DNA from: Lachnospiraceae bacterium
GTDB taxonomy: Bacteria; Bacillota; Clostridia; Lachnospirales; Lachnospiraceae
Reading direction: 5' to 3'
Length of the DNA stretch: 64,000 bases
Assembly: GCA_022790855.1 (NCBI GenBank)
Contig: JAAVYA010000021.1
Span: 1 to 64,000, forward strand
Shown: piece by piece, positions 8,233 through 17,274 of the stretch
How the letters are laid out: every line of letters starts with the position of its first letter
Position numbering within the stretch: position 1 is the first letter of the stretch
Program-made: the position numbers and the translations under genes
The notes under the pieces: model-generated
Told to the model about the DNA's origin: nothing
The model's input: the letters and a program-made list of their open reading frames with translations, nothing else
Databases searched by the model: none

Positions 8233-9180
8233 ATGGCGATTGCCGTCACTATGTGTAAGCTTTTTGCTGCATTGATACTGGGGTATGTATTGAACAAGCT
8301 GGGGATGCTGGATGAGCATACCAGCAAACGGCTGTCCGCAATTATTATGAATGCGGTACTGCCTTTTTTGATTATCAGCTCTGTGGCCGGAATAGACGGG
8401 AGCGGAGGAGAAGTATTGCTGCTGTTTTTGGCAGGTGTGGTCTGTTATGCCGTATTTCCTTTGATCGGATGGCTGATCGTACGGCTTATTGGGGTAAAAG
8501 AGGGGCTGCGGGGAACTTATATGTGTATGGTTATGTTTTCCAATAATGCATTTATGGGATATCCGGTGGTTTCGGCTTTGTTTGGCAGCAGCGCGATCTT
8601 TTATACTACGATCTTTCATATGTTGTTTAACTTGATGGTTTTTTCCCTGGGTATGATGCTCATCCGCAAGGATGCTGGGGTGGACGGATATTTGGAGGAA
8701 GCGCCCTTAAGGCCCCGGGAACGGGTACGGGTCGTCCGCCAGGTAGTGAACAACGGGGTAATTGCATCGGTTTTGGCGCTAGTCATTTATTTTTGCCATA
8801 TTCCCCTTCCGGAAATGGTGACAGAGACCTGCAGTTTTATCGGCAATATTTGTATGCCTCTGTCCATGATGGTCATAGGCGGCAGCATTGCGGGATATCC
8901 CCTGAAGGATATTTTTTCCGAAAAAAGGGTTTATTTTATTACGGCGGTGCGATTGATTTTGATGCCGGTGCTGGTGTATCTGGTGATGAGATTGTTTACG
9001 GACAATGGGGAGCTGATCAAAGTGGCTACGATTACAACAGGGATGCCCATTGCGTCTATTGTGGCTATGGCATCCACGCCTTATCCTGAGCAGGGGAAGG
9101 CATCGGCTATAGCCGTGGTGTTTTCTACCTTGTGTTCCCTGGTGACCATTCCGGTGATGTGTGTGCTTTTGGGCGCTTAA
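8233..9180 (+). CDS. AEC-family permease (auxin efflux carrier-like)
   Basis: 315 residues with about ten hydrophobic segments and the AEC-type blocks GYVLNKLGMLDEHTSKRLS (about 17-35), FSNNAFMGYPV and SIVAMASTPYPEQGKASA near the end. Bacterial AEC transporters move organic acids such as malate and malonate or related anions; substrate here not readable. It has its own promoter and a folded leader, which suggests RNA-level control. The acetyltransferase gene follows 17 bases later and is probably cotranscribed. Confidence 0.85.
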   Translation: MAIAVTMCKLFAALILGYVLNKLGMLDEHTSKRLSAIIMNAVLPFLIISSVAGIDGSGGEVLLLFLAGVVCYAVFPLIGWLIVRLIGVKEGLRGTYMCMVMFSNNAFMGYPVVSALFGSSAIFYTTIFHMLFNLMVFSLGMMLIRKDAGVDGYLEEAPLRPRERVRVVRQVVNNGVIASVLALVIYFCHIPLPEMVTETCSFIGNICMPLSMMVIGGSIAGYPLKDIFSEKRVYFITAVRLILMPVLVYLVMRLFTDNGELIKVATITTGMPIASIVAMASTPYPEQGKASAIAVVFSTLCSLVTIPVMCVLLGA

Positions 9181-9197
9181 GAAACAGGAGGCGAAGA

Positions 9198-9731
9198 ATG
9201 ATGGAATACCGGAGATTGGAAGAAAGTGAGATTTCCCGGGAGTTGTTTTTAGGATTTATCCGTCATCAGACAGTGACAGATTGCTGGCGGAAAATAGATG
9301 GGGAATGGGTGGTCCGCCCGGATCCCTTTATAGATGACTGGAAAGAAGAGGAGTATGAGTTTTTGGTGGAATGCTTGAAGAATACCATATCTACCGGCGG
9401 GTTTGTCTATGCAGCTTTTTCAGACGATGTGCTGAAAGGGTTTGCCTCCGTAGAGCCAAAGATTTTTGGAGGGGAGGAGAAATATTTAGATTTGTCCAGT
9501 ATCCATGTGTCGGAGGATATGCGTGGCAAAGGCATAGGACAGGCATTATTTTTGGCTGTCAAGGAATGGGCCCGGCGGCAGGGAGCGGGGAAATTATATA
9601 TTTCCGCTCATTCAGCGGTGGAAACGCAGGCCTTTTATCATGCCATGGGTTGTGTGGAAGCAAAGGTGTATCATATGGGGCATGTGGAAAAAGAACCATA
9701 TGACTGCCAGCTAGAATGCGCCCTTGGATAA
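9198..9731 (+). CDS. GNAT-family N-acetyltransferase
   Basis: 177 residues from the first of two adjacent ATGs, with CAGGAGGCGAAG just upstream. The acetyl-CoA binding motif is IHVSEDMRGKGIGQALFLAV (R/Q-x-x-G-x-G/A type, about 103-122), preceded by the strand LDLSSIHV and followed by AFYHAMGCVEAKVYHM. Target unknown. The gene ends in a GC-rich inverted repeat (9718-9737) facing the convergent proC. Confidence 0.8.
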   Translation: MMEYRRLEESEISRELFLGFIRHQTVTDCWRKIDGEWVVRPDPFIDDWKEEEYEFLVECLKNTISTGGFVYAAFSDDVLKGFASVEPKIFGGEEKYLDLSSIHVSEDMRGKGIGQALFLAVKEWARRQGAGKLYISAHSAVETQAFYHAMGCVEAKVYHMGHVEKEPYDCQLECALG

Positions 9732-9737
9732 GGGCGC
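9718..9737. terminator. GC-rich hairpin between convergent genes
   Basis: GCGCCCTT (9718-9725) pairs with AAGGGCGC (9730-9737) around a four-base loop, overlapping the stop of the acetyltransferase gene. Neither strand has a T-run after it, so it may be only a weak terminator. Confidence 0.35.
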
Positions 9738-9762
9738 TGAAATATTACGATGGCTGTGTATT

Positions 9763-10572
9763 TTAACGAGAATTCATATCCCGGGACTTTTGCACACACG
9801 CCCGTTGGCCCTTGATCACTGCCTGACGCAGGCCTTCCTGCTCCAGCACGGCTACGGCTTCAATAGTGGTGCCTCCCGGGGAGCATACCTGGTCTTTTAA
9901 AACTCCGGGATGGAGACCGGTTTCCAGTACCATTTTGGCAGAGCCTAAAACGGATTGGGCGGCAAATTCATAAGCCATATCCCGGGGGATGCCGTCGGCT
10001 ACGGCGGCGTCCGCCATGGCTTCCAGAAACAGGAAGACATAGGCCGGGGAAGAGCCAGAGACTCCGATAAAGGCGTCCATCATAGATTCTCCTATCACCT
10101 GGCATTTTCCAAAGCTTTGGAAAATGGAGACAGCCAGATCCAGATCTTTTTGGGTAACGTGTTCATTGGCACAGAGGGCGCTCATGGCTTCTCCCACCAG
10201 GGCGGGGGTATTGGGCATGGCCCGTATGAGCTTGATGGGAGCGCCGAACATGGCTTCTATGGCGTCCAGGGACTGTCCTGCGGCAATGGAGAGTATGAGC
10301 GTATCCGTTCGGATGCAGCTTTTCAGTTCTCCAATGACTTGAGGGAACATGCCCGGCTTTACGGCGAGAATGAGAATATCCGCTTGTCTGGCCGCCTCCT
10401 GGTTGTCCAAAGAAGTATGGATGCCAAATTCTTTGGCCAGGGTCTTGCAGGTTTGAGGGGTTCTTGCTGTGGCGGTGATCTGGGAGGGGGCGGCAAGCCC
10501 GGAATTTAAGATGCCTCCTATCATGGCCCGGGCCATGTTGCCCCCTCCGATAAAGACGATTGATTGGTTCAT
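9763..10572 (-). CDS. proC: Pyrroline-5-carboxylate reductase
   Basis: 269 residues. Catalyses the last step of proline synthesis, NAD(P)H-dependent reduction of 1-pyrroline-5-carboxylate. The dinucleotide-binding FIGGGNMARAMIGG (about 7-20) opens the protein; LAVKPGMF, GVSGSSPAYVFLFLEAMADA (substrate region) and the C-terminal SPGGTTIEAVAVLE are diagnostic. An AAAGGAGG site precedes ATG 10572. It stands downstream of the AraC regulator gene on the same strand with a 26-base gap; no proA or proB is adjacent. Confidence 0.95.
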   Translation of the reverse strand: MNQSIVFIGGGNMARAMIGGILNSGLAAPSQITATARTPQTCKTLAKEFGIHTSLDNQEAARQADILILAVKPGMFPQVIGELKSCIRTDTLILSIAAGQSLDAIEAMFGAPIKLIRAMPNTPALVGEAMSALCANEHVTQKDLDLAVSIFQSFGKCQVIGESMMDAFIGVSGSSPAYVFLFLEAMADAAVADGIPRDMAYEFAAQSVLGSAKMVLETGLHPGVLKDQVCSPGGTTIEAVAVLEQEGLRQAVIKGQRACVQKSRDMNSR

Positions 10573-10598
10573 AGAAATACCTCCTTTGGGGTAATGAG

Positions 10599-11414
10599 TT
10601 ATACTTTGGAAGGGGGAATGTGATATTGCCTGCGAAACTGCCTTCCAAAGTTATTGTAATCGGAAAATCCAACGGCAAAAGCTACCTCTGTGCTGGTAAG
10701 AGTACCCTGCTTTAGTAGGTTATAAGCTTTTTTTAAGCGGAGCTGATTCAGATAGGCGCCGGGGCTTTGGCCCATGATATCTTTAAACAGATGGGCGAAA
10801 CGGCCGGGGCTTAGATTCACCAGACCAGCCATATCCTGGGCGGAGATAGGGTGCATGTAATTTTCTTCCAAGTAATAAAGGACTGCATTCAGCCGCCGCA
10901 GATTCTGCTTTCGCCGCAGGCTTTCCTGCTCTGTCAGATTTTCAGACACATAGCGCCGCATCAAATATACGATTAATTCATAAATCTTTCCTTTCATGGA
11001 AATCTTATAGCCTAACTGCCGCTGCCCGTCCTCTTCGAACAGGGAGCAGAATAAGGCTCCTATGGTGTTATCTTTTTGTATCAATGGCTGGAACAGCAGA
11101 TGCTGTCCGGCAATTTCACCAGAAAAATCATCCATACGAAAAATCAGTACCAGAGAATCCAGAACCGGGGTGGTACAGACGCCCTGATGCAGTTCGTTTC
11201 CGTTGATTACCAGAAGATCTCCTGGGGAAACAAGGTATTTCTTCTGGTTACAGTATAAAAAGCTTTCTCCTTTGAGGATATAGTGCAGCTCCGCCTGCTC
11301 GTGCCAATGGCTGGGAAAGTAAACTCCTTTTTTTAAAATATGGTTTTTCAGCAACTGGGCCGGGAACTCCTTGTCCCCAATTACAATATTCTGGTATAAG
11401 CCGATGTCCTGCAT
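10599..11414 (-). CDS. AraC-family transcriptional regulator
   Basis: 271 residues from ATG 11414, preceded by AGGAGG seven bases upstream. The N-terminal cupin (about 1-130; HWHEQAELHYILKGESFLY) should bind a small ligand, probably a sugar. The C-terminal pair of helix-turn-helix motifs (about 170-270) includes ISAQDMAGLVNLSPGRFAHL and the signature VAFAVGFSDYNNFGRQFRRQ. It is transcribed away from the sugar isomerase/oxidoreductase pair, so those genes are its likely targets. TTGGCA (11464-11469) and TGCCAA (11506-11511) in the intergenic region could be half-sites. Confidence 0.85.
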   Translation of the reverse strand: MQDIGLYQNIVIGDKEFPAQLLKNHILKKGVYFPSHWHEQAELHYILKGESFLYCNQKKYLVSPGDLLVINGNELHQGVCTTPVLDSLVLIFRMDDFSGEIAGQHLLFQPLIQKDNTIGALFCSLFEEDGQRQLGYKISMKGKIYELIVYLMRRYVSENLTEQESLRRKQNLRRLNAVLYYLEENYMHPISAQDMAGLVNLSPGRFAHLFKDIMGQSPGAYLNQLRLKKAYNLLKQGTLTSTEVAFAVGFSDYNNFGRQFRRQYHIPPSKV

Positions 11415-11477
11415 GGAAACCTCCTGTTTGAAATGGAACAAATAGCAGAATCCTATGAATTATTGGCAAAAAAAATA

Positions 11478-11506
11478 TTGCCCCTCCTGTCCGCTAATTA
11501 TATAAT
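11478..11506 (+). promoter_or_regulatory. Promoter of the sugar isomerase gene
   Basis: TTGCCC (11478-11483), 17-base spacer, perfect TATAAT (11501-11506). The weak -35 fits an activator-dependent promoter, in keeping with the divergent AraC gene. Confidence 0.55.
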
Positions 11507-11539
11507 GCCAATAAAAAAAAGTCAACGAAAGGAATCGTC

Positions 11540-12508
11540 ATGAAAATAGGGGTATTTAATGTTGTATTGCAAGATATGAGTTTGGAGGAAGCGTGTGCAT
11601 TTTTACAGGAGCAAGGGGTGGAAGCCATTGAGGTAGGCTGCGGCGGATATCCCGGGAAGTCCCATTGCAATCCGGCAGAGCTGTTGGCAGACGAGGGAAA
11701 ACGCAAAGAGTTTGCAAATACCATTGCAAGCCATGGACTTACCATCAGCGGGTTAAGCAGCCACGGTAATATGCTGCATCCCGTCAAGGAGGTTGCGGCA
11801 AGATTTGAAGAGGATCTGGTCCAGGCGGTTCTTTTGGCGGAGCAGTTGGGAGTGAAGATCGTGAATACCTTTTCGGGATGCCCCGGAGCTTCTCCCGAGG
11901 ATCGGACGCCCTGCTGGATTACAACTCCCTGGCCGGAAGATTTTTCCAAAGCTCTGGAATATCAATGGAATGACGTACTGATTCCATATTGGAAGGAAAA
12001 GGCTGCTTTTGCAAGAGAACATGGAGTAAAATTTGCCCTGGAAATGCATCCGGGATTTCCGGTATACAATACCAGGAGCTTATTGAAGCTGCGCGAGGCG
12101 GTAGGAGAGGAGATTGGCGCAAACCTGGATCCCAGCCATCTGTTGTGGCAGGGGATGGATCCCTGCGCTGTGATCCGTACCCTGGGCAAAGCAGGGGCTA
12201 TTTACCATTTTCATGCCAAGGATACGAAGATTGATACGTATAATACGGCGGTCAATGGCGTTTTGGATATTACCCATTACAGCGACGAGCAGAACCGTTC
12301 CTGGATGTTTCGGTCCGTGGGCTACGGCCAGGGGACAGATTTTTGGAAGCATGTAGTTTCGGAACTTCGGATGGCAGGCTTCGAGGGAGCGTTAAGCATT
12401 GAGCATGAAGACAGCCTGATGTCCGGAAGGGAAGGTTTGACGAAAGCCATTCAGTGCTTGAAGGACGTGGTGCTTAGGGAGGATCGGGGATCAATGTATT
12501 GGGCATAG
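11540..12508 (+). CDS. Sugar phosphate isomerase/epimerase (xylose isomerase-like TIM barrel)
   Basis: 322 residues. AP endonuclease 2/xylose isomerase-like barrel with the expected metal ligands: Glu168 (ALEMHPGF), Asp197-Pro-Ser-His200, His224 (FHAKD) and Glu288 (SIEHED). The blocks EVGCGGYPGKSHCNP (31-45) and NTFSGCPG (109-116) are typical of a subgroup that sits beside Gfo/Idh/MocA dehydrogenases and acts on inositol-like or oxidised sugars. The next gene is such a dehydrogenase, 55 bases downstream. Exact substrate unknown. Confidence 0.85.
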   Translation: MKIGVFNVVLQDMSLEEACAFLQEQGVEAIEVGCGGYPGKSHCNPAELLADEGKRKEFANTIASHGLTISGLSSHGNMLHPVKEVAARFEEDLVQAVLLAEQLGVKIVNTFSGCPGASPEDRTPCWITTPWPEDFSKALEYQWNDVLIPYWKEKAAFAREHGVKFALEMHPGFPVYNTRSLLKLREAVGEEIGANLDPSHLLWQGMDPCAVIRTLGKAGAIYHFHAKDTKIDTYNTAVNGVLDITHYSDEQNRSWMFRSVGYGQGTDFWKHVVSELRMAGFEGALSIEHEDSLMSGREGLTKAIQCLKDVVLREDRGSMYWA

Positions 12509-12563
12509 CAGGTGCATAATTATCATGCGTACACGAAAAGCAGTTGCAGGAAAGGAGCAGGAA

Positions 12564-13610
12564 ATGATGAGACTTGGAATGATTGGGTACGGAGGAATGG
12601 CTCATTGGCACAAAGAGACGCTGGAGCAGATTGAGGGACTGGAACTGGCCGGAATCTGGGATATTGCAGCAAAGGCCCGGGAGAGGGCCAAAGAGGAGGG
12701 GGTCCGGGTGTATGAGAGCCAGCAGGATCTTCTGGCCCAGGAGGATATTGATTTGGTGCTGATTGCAACGCCCAACGACGTGCATTGTCCCATTGCCATA
12801 GCGGCTATGGAGGCGGGCAAGCATGTGGTCTGCGAAAAACCGGCGGCTCTTTCTTCCCAGGAAGTAGAACAGATGATGGAGGCTTCCCAAAGAACAGGGC
12901 GGTTTTTGACTGTTCACCAGAACCGCAGATGGGATGAGGACTTCCTTACGGTCTGCCGCATTTTGGAGGAACAGAAACTGGGCGAGGTATTCCGCATAGA
13001 ATCCAGAGTACACGGTTCCAGGGGGATTCCCGGCGACTGGCGTCAGGAAAAGGAAAAAGGCGGCGGTATGGTGCTGGATTGGGGCGTACATCTCCTTGAC
13101 CAGATTTTGCTTATGAAAAAAGGAGTAAAGCTAAACCGTGTACATGCTCTTACCACCCATGTGACGAATCAAATGGTGGACGATGGATTTACGGCGGAAC
13201 TGGTCTTTGCAGACGGTCAGCAGGTGATGGTGGAAGTAGGAACCAGCAACTTTGTATCCCTGCCCCGGTGGTATGTGCTGGGCAGCAATGGAACGGCCGT
13301 GATCCGGGACTGGGAGTTAAACGGAGAAATCGTCAGCGCCCGGGGAAAGAATGAAAAGGATGTGGTTCCGGTCAGAACCGCGGCCGGCTTGACTAAGACT
13401 ATGGCGCCCCGGCGGGAAGATACGATTTATACCCAGGAGCTGCCGAAGGCCTGCAGTGATATCCGGGAATTTTACCAGAATGTGATGGCAGTCATAGAAG
13501 GCCGGGAAGAATCTCGCATTCGTTTGGAAGAGGTTTTGCGGGTGATGAAGCTGATGGAGGCGGTGTTTGAGTCGGCAAGAACAAAAGAAACCGTAGTATT
13601 TGAAGCATAG
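12564..13610 (+). CDS. Gfo/Idh/MocA-family oxidoreductase
   Basis: 348 residues from ATG 12564 (AAAGGAGCAGGA upstream). The N-terminal Rossmann fold has MIGYGGMA (about 6-13), LIATPNDVHC and the family motif CEKPAALSSQEV, whose lysine contacts the nicotinamide and substrate. The C-terminal alpha/beta domain contains GGMVLDWGVHLLDQIL, where the Asp and His line the active site. Members oxidise sugars or inositols with NAD(P). It is the second gene of a two-gene unit with the TIM-barrel isomerase and ends just before a strong terminator. Confidence 0.85.
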   Translation: MMRLGMIGYGGMAHWHKETLEQIEGLELAGIWDIAAKARERAKEEGVRVYESQQDLLAQEDIDLVLIATPNDVHCPIAIAAMEAGKHVVCEKPAALSSQEVEQMMEASQRTGRFLTVHQNRRWDEDFLTVCRILEEQKLGEVFRIESRVHGSRGIPGDWRQEKEKGGGMVLDWGVHLLDQILLMKKGVKLNRVHALTTHVTNQMVDDGFTAELVFADGQQVMVEVGTSNFVSLPRWYVLGSNGTAVIRDWELNGEIVSARGKNEKDVVPVRTAAGLTKTMAPRREDTIYTQELPKACSDIREFYQNVMAVIEGREESRIRLEEVLRVMKLMEAVFESARTKETVVFEA

Positions 13611-13633
13611 AGAAGTGTTTGAACGCAATGAGA

Positions 13634-13680
13634 AGGCAGCTATTTTACAGATTCCTATTGTAAAATAGTTGCCTGTTTTT
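13634..13680 (+). terminator. Rho-independent terminator after the isomerase/oxidoreductase pair
   Basis: A 16-base stem (13634-13649 with 13659-13674, one G-T pair) is followed by GTTTTTG. It separates this operon from the LacI regulator gene. Confidence 0.85.
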
Positions 13681-13725
13681 GTAAAATATAGTAAAATTCA
13701 GTAAATGAGTAAAGGGGGATTGCAT

Positions 13726-14700
13726 ATGACAGGGATACGTGATGTTGCAAAAGCGGCGGGAGTTTCCATCTCCACCGTGTCTAATGTACTGAATGGAAAG
13801 CAAAATGTAGGAGATGAGACGAAAGAGCGGGTTATGCGCATCTGCGAAGAGCTGTCTTATTATCCCAATATGGCCGGGAAGACACTGAAAAAGGGGAACA
13901 GCAGGACGATCCTGTTTAATTTCAGCGATTTCGACCGTTCTTTTTTTCTGAAAATCATCAATGGAATCAGCGACTATGCTAATGAGTACGATTATGACTT
14001 TATTATCAGCACCCATAAATCTTGTGAAAAATATATGCGGAGCAATCTTACGGCAGGCTGCATCAGCCTGGATTCCCGTATGACCAATGAAGTGCTGCTG
14101 AAGGCGGCCAGTGAAGCGTACCCGATTGTGGTGTTGGACCGGGTAATTCACAATCCCTATATTAAAACAATCATTACCAACAATTATGATCCTATGAGCC
14201 AGCTAATGCAGCGGGTTATTGACTGCGGCTACCGGAAATTTGCGTTTGTAGGAGGGCCGGAGGCTACGGAGGACAACAGAGAACGGTATAAAGCGTTTAC
14301 GGATGTTCTGGAGAAGAATCATATGTTATTCAAACGGGAGAATTATTACGCGGGAGATTACCGGGAAAAAAGCGGTTATCGAGCCGCCAAGATCATTATG
14401 CTCAGCGAGCGGTTTCCGGAGGTCTTAGTCTGCGCCAATGATAATATGGCCATCGGCGCAATCCGGGCGTTTCGGGAAAATGGAATCCGGGTGCCGGAGG
14501 ATATTGCAGTCACCGGTTTTGACAATACGGAAATGTCCGGGATCATGGAACTGACCACGGTGGAAGTCCCCAATTATGAAAGAGGGTATCTGGCGGCCCA
14601 GTATTTGGTGGAGAATATTGAGGGAAAGCGTAATGTAGAGTTGTTCCGAATTTCAGCCCAGGTAAAATGGAGAAAAACAGTAGAAAGTAAAAAGAAGTAA
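13726..14700 (+). CDS. LacI-family transcriptional regulator
   Basis: 324 residues from ATG 13726, preceded by AAAGGGGGATT; an ATG seven codons earlier lacks a site. The N-terminal helix-turn-helix and hinge are clear: IRDVAKAAGVSISTVSNVLN (about 3-22) then NMAGKTLKKG. The remainder is a periplasmic-binding-protein-like sensor fold (CANDNMAIGAIRAFRENGIRVPEDIAVTGFD). It lies directly upstream of a sugar ABC transporter and GH65 enzyme. Palindromic AACGTT-centred sites at about 14719 and 14876 are its probable operators. Confidence 0.9.
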   Translation: MTGIRDVAKAAGVSISTVSNVLNGKQNVGDETKERVMRICEELSYYPNMAGKTLKKGNSRTILFNFSDFDRSFFLKIINGISDYANEYDYDFIISTHKSCEKYMRSNLTAGCISLDSRMTNEVLLKAASEAYPIVVLDRVIHNPYIKTIITNNYDPMSQLMQRVIDCGYRKFAFVGGPEATEDNRERYKAFTDVLEKNHMLFKRENYYAGDYREKSGYRAAKIIMLSERFPEVLVCANDNMAIGAIRAFRENGIRVPEDIAVTGFDNTEMSGIMELTTVEVPNYERGYLAAQYLVENIEGKRNVELFRISAQVKWRKTVESKKK

Positions 14701-14711
14701 AATATTTCGGT

Positions 14712-14733
14712 GTTTATAAAAACGTTTTATAAA
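14712..14733. promoter_or_regulatory. Putative LacI-family operator 1
   Basis: A perfect AAAACGTTTT core at 14719-14728 with AT-rich flanks, just after the regulator gene. It shares AACGTTTTA with the second site at the promoter. Confidence 0.55.
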
Positions 14734-14842
14734 AAAGTGTACAAAAAGACAAAGGGACAAGAATAAAATATAACAAAACTCACAAATTTATTGTGAAAAA
14801 GAGAGGAAAACAGGAGTTAAGGGAAAAAAGACCATAAAACAA

Positions 14843-14871
14843 TTGACTTAATGGGAAATCACCTCTACAAT
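14843..14871 (+). promoter_or_regulatory. Promoter of the sugar ABC transporter operon
   Basis: TTGACT (14843-14848), 17-base spacer, TACAAT (14866-14871). The predicted start near 14878 lies within the second operator. Confidence 0.75.
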
Positions 14872-14875
14872 TTAT

Positions 14876-14889
14876 GTATAACGTTTTAC
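14876..14889. promoter_or_regulatory. Putative LacI-family operator 2, overlapping +1
   Basis: GTATAACGTTTTAC is centred on AACGTT and sits five bases after the -10 box, a position that would block transcription start. Confidence 0.6.
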
Positions 14890-14919
14890 AAAATACATAA
14901 CGAAACGGGAGGTAAGTAA

Positions 14920-16236
14920 ATGAAGCTGAAAAAAGTTTGTGGTCTATGGATGGGAACCATTATGTTGGCGTCTATGGTTTTGACCGGCTGCGGTTCAGGA
15001 AAGGATCAGACCCAGGGAAGCAGCGCTGCAGAAGGGGAGAGCCAGGAACAGACACAAGGAACTGACGGCGGAGAGGCCCAGGGAGGATCGGGGGGAAGCG
15101 CCAATAAGATAGTGGTGTTCCAGTCCAAAGTGGAGATCAGCGATCAGTTGGAAGCGTTGGCAAAAGATTATGAAGCGGAGACCGGCGTAGAGGTGGAAGT
15201 GTGGGGAACCACAGGAGACGACTATTTCCAACAGTTAAAAAGCCGACTGGCCAATAACCAGGGACCTACGGTTATGTCTTTTGCACCGGGAACGGAATCG
15301 GAACAAATGAAAAATTATCTTACGGATCTGAGCGATCTCAGCTTTGTAGATAAGCTGGGGGCAGGCCTGGCAGATGAGATGGATGGAAAGGTGGTAGGAA
15401 TCCCCTATACGGTAGAAGGCTTTGGCGTGGTATATAACAAGAGCTTGGTGGATGCAGAAGCTATTAAGAGTACGGATGATTTTATCAATATGCTGAAAGA
15501 GCAGCAGGAAGCCGGCTTGACCGGTCTGGGACTGTCCCAGGAAAGCTATTTCCTGATTGGACATATTTTGAACGCTTCTTTCGCGTTACAAGAAAATCCT
15601 GAGGAATTTATCCAGGAAGTGATTGATGGGAAAGTAAATTTGAAAGATGTTCCTGAATTCCAGGAATTTGCAAAGATTTACGACGCGATTCGTACCTATT
15701 GCTATAATCCTCTGGAAGCAAATTACGATAAGGAATGTGGAGATTTTGCTACGGGAAAATCTGCGGCGATTCATCAAGGAAATTGGTGTTATAGTATGTT
15801 TGCGGATTATGACATGGATTTTGAAATGGGGCTTGCACCGCTTCCCATCTGCGGAAATGATAAAATTACCGCGGCTGTTCCTACTGCATGGTACGTTAAT
15901 TCCCAAGCTTCACCGGAAGAGATCCAGGCCGGTAAGGATTTCCTGGAATGGATGTATACCAGTGAGACCGGAAGCAACTATCTTATGAAAGAATTCGGCT
16001 TTATTCCCATTGTGGAAGGTATGGAAAATGACACTCTGGATCCCTTGTCCCAGGCTGTTACTCCTTACACGGAAAGCGGAAAGACCATGGGAAGTGCATT
16101 GAACGCATTCCCGGCCGGCATGGTAGACGTATACCTAGTGCCCGTAGCGGAAGGATTTTTCACTACCGATATGAGTACGGATGAGTTTTTGGAGCAGCTT
16201 ACGGATGCGTTTGTCCAGGCAGGCGCCGGAAACTAA
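14920..16236 (+). CDS. Sugar ABC transporter substrate-binding lipoprotein
   Basis: 438 residues. A lipoprotein signal ends in LTGC with the lipidated Cys24, followed by a Gly/Ser/Gln-rich linker (about 25-62). The mature part has the family 1 extracellular solute-binding fold (IVVFQSKVEISDQLEALAKD, GIPYTVEGFGVVYNKSLVD, QGNWCYSMFADYDMDFEMGL). It captures an oligosaccharide outside the cell and delivers it to the two permeases downstream. The partner ATPase is not in the operon, as usual where a shared MsmX-type ATPase serves several importers. A hairpin after the gene probably keeps its expression above that of the permeases. Confidence 0.9.
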   Translation: MKLKKVCGLWMGTIMLASMVLTGCGSGKDQTQGSSAAEGESQEQTQGTDGGEAQGGSGGSANKIVVFQSKVEISDQLEALAKDYEAETGVEVEVWGTTGDDYFQQLKSRLANNQGPTVMSFAPGTESEQMKNYLTDLSDLSFVDKLGAGLADEMDGKVVGIPYTVEGFGVVYNKSLVDAEAIKSTDDFINMLKEQQEAGLTGLGLSQESYFLIGHILNASFALQENPEEFIQEVIDGKVNLKDVPEFQEFAKIYDAIRTYCYNPLEANYDKECGDFATGKSAAIHQGNWCYSMFADYDMDFEMGLAPLPICGNDKITAAVPTAWYVNSQASPEEIQAGKDFLEWMYTSETGSNYLMKEFGFIPIVEGMENDTLDPLSQAVTPYTESGKTMGSALNAFPAGMVDVYLVPVAEGFFTTDMSTDEFLEQLTDAFVQAGAGN

Positions 16237-16295
16237 TGCAGGCGGGTTGATGCCCAAGGAGTGATAGTGAGACGATAACAGGCAGAACAATGTTT

Positions 16296-16324
16296 GGGGC
16301 AGCTCTAAAACGAGGGGCTGCCCC
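16296..16324 (+). terminator. Intercistronic hairpin after the binding-protein gene
   Basis: GGGGCAGC (16296-16303) pairs with GCTGCCCC (16317-16324), followed by CTTTGT. Such hairpins between binding protein and permease genes cause partial termination or protect the upstream message. Confidence 0.6.
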
Positions 16325-16386
16325 CTTTGTACCCTGAGAGACAAAGAAAAACGTTTCTGCCAAAGCTTTCTCATATGGAGGTAGTT

Positions 16387-17274
16387 ATGGCCAAGAAAAA
16401 TAAAAAGCTGAAAAATTTTGGATGGTATGCGCTGTTTGTATTTCCTCTGCTGTTTGTATTTGCTACGGTGGTTTTGATTCCCTTTATCATAGGCGTGGGG
16501 TATTCTTTCTTTTCCTGGGACGGACTTCCCTTAAATCCCAAAATATTTGTGGGAATCAGCAATTTCACAAAGCTGTTTTCAGACGGCCGATTTTTAAGCA
16601 GCGCCGTACATACGGTAATCTTTACCCTGGTGGCGATTGTCACGATTAACGTATTGGGGCTGGCCTTTGCGCTGGTAGTAACTACAAAGCTGAAGGTGCG
16701 GAACGTGGCCAGGACCATGTTGTTTATGCCCTATTTGATTGGAGGCCTTTTTTTAGGATATATCTGGAAATTTATTGTGGGAGACGCTTTCGCGGCAATC
16801 GGGGAAGCCACCGGATGGGGCGGAATTTTCACCAACTGGCTTCTGGATGGGAAGCTGGCCCTGGCCGCTATGGTGGTGGTGGCAACCTGGCAGATGGCGG
16901 GCTATATTATGATTATTTATATTACGGGAATTCAGGCGATTCCGGACGACGTCATTGAGGCGGCCCAGGTGGATGGGGCAGGTTTTTGGCAGACGATCTT
17001 GAAAATAAAATTCCCTCTGCTGATGCCCTCCTTCACCATTTGCTTGTTTATGACCTTATCTAACTGCCTGAAAATCTTCGACGTAAACCTTTCTTTGACC
17101 GGGGGCGGTCCGCAAAACGCTACGGAAATGTTTGCCATGAATATATACAATGAGATCTTTTCCTTGAATAATTATGGCTACGGGCAGGCCAAGGCTATCA
17201 TATTCTTCCTGGTAGTTGCTTTGGTGACGTTGATACAGGTATCTATAACCAAGAAGCGGGAGGTGGAGATGTAA
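16387..17274 (+). CDS. Sugar ABC transporter permease (MalF type)
   Basis: 295 residues from ATG 16387, with GGAGGT four bases upstream. Six membrane segments; the cytoplasmic EAA loop that docks the ATPase is IEAAQVDGAGFWQTILKIKF (about 195-214), followed by PLLMPS. The C-terminal SLTGGGPQNATEMFAMNIYN is typical of the MalF/UgpA group. It forms the channel with the following permease, whose start overlaps its last base, so assembly of a working pore depends on that gene, which is damaged. Confidence 0.9.
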   Translation: MAKKNKKLKNFGWYALFVFPLLFVFATVVLIPFIIGVGYSFFSWDGLPLNPKIFVGISNFTKLFSDGRFLSSAVHTVIFTLVAIVTINVLGLAFALVVTTKLKVRNVARTMLFMPYLIGGLFLGYIWKFIVGDAFAAIGEATGWGGIFTNWLLDGKLALAAMVVVATWQMAGYIMIIYITGIQAIPDDVIEAAQVDGAGFWQTILKIKFPLLMPSFTICLFMTLSNCLKIFDVNLSLTGGGPQNATEMFAMNIYNEIFSLNNYGYGQAKAIIFFLVVALVTLIQVSITKKREVEM

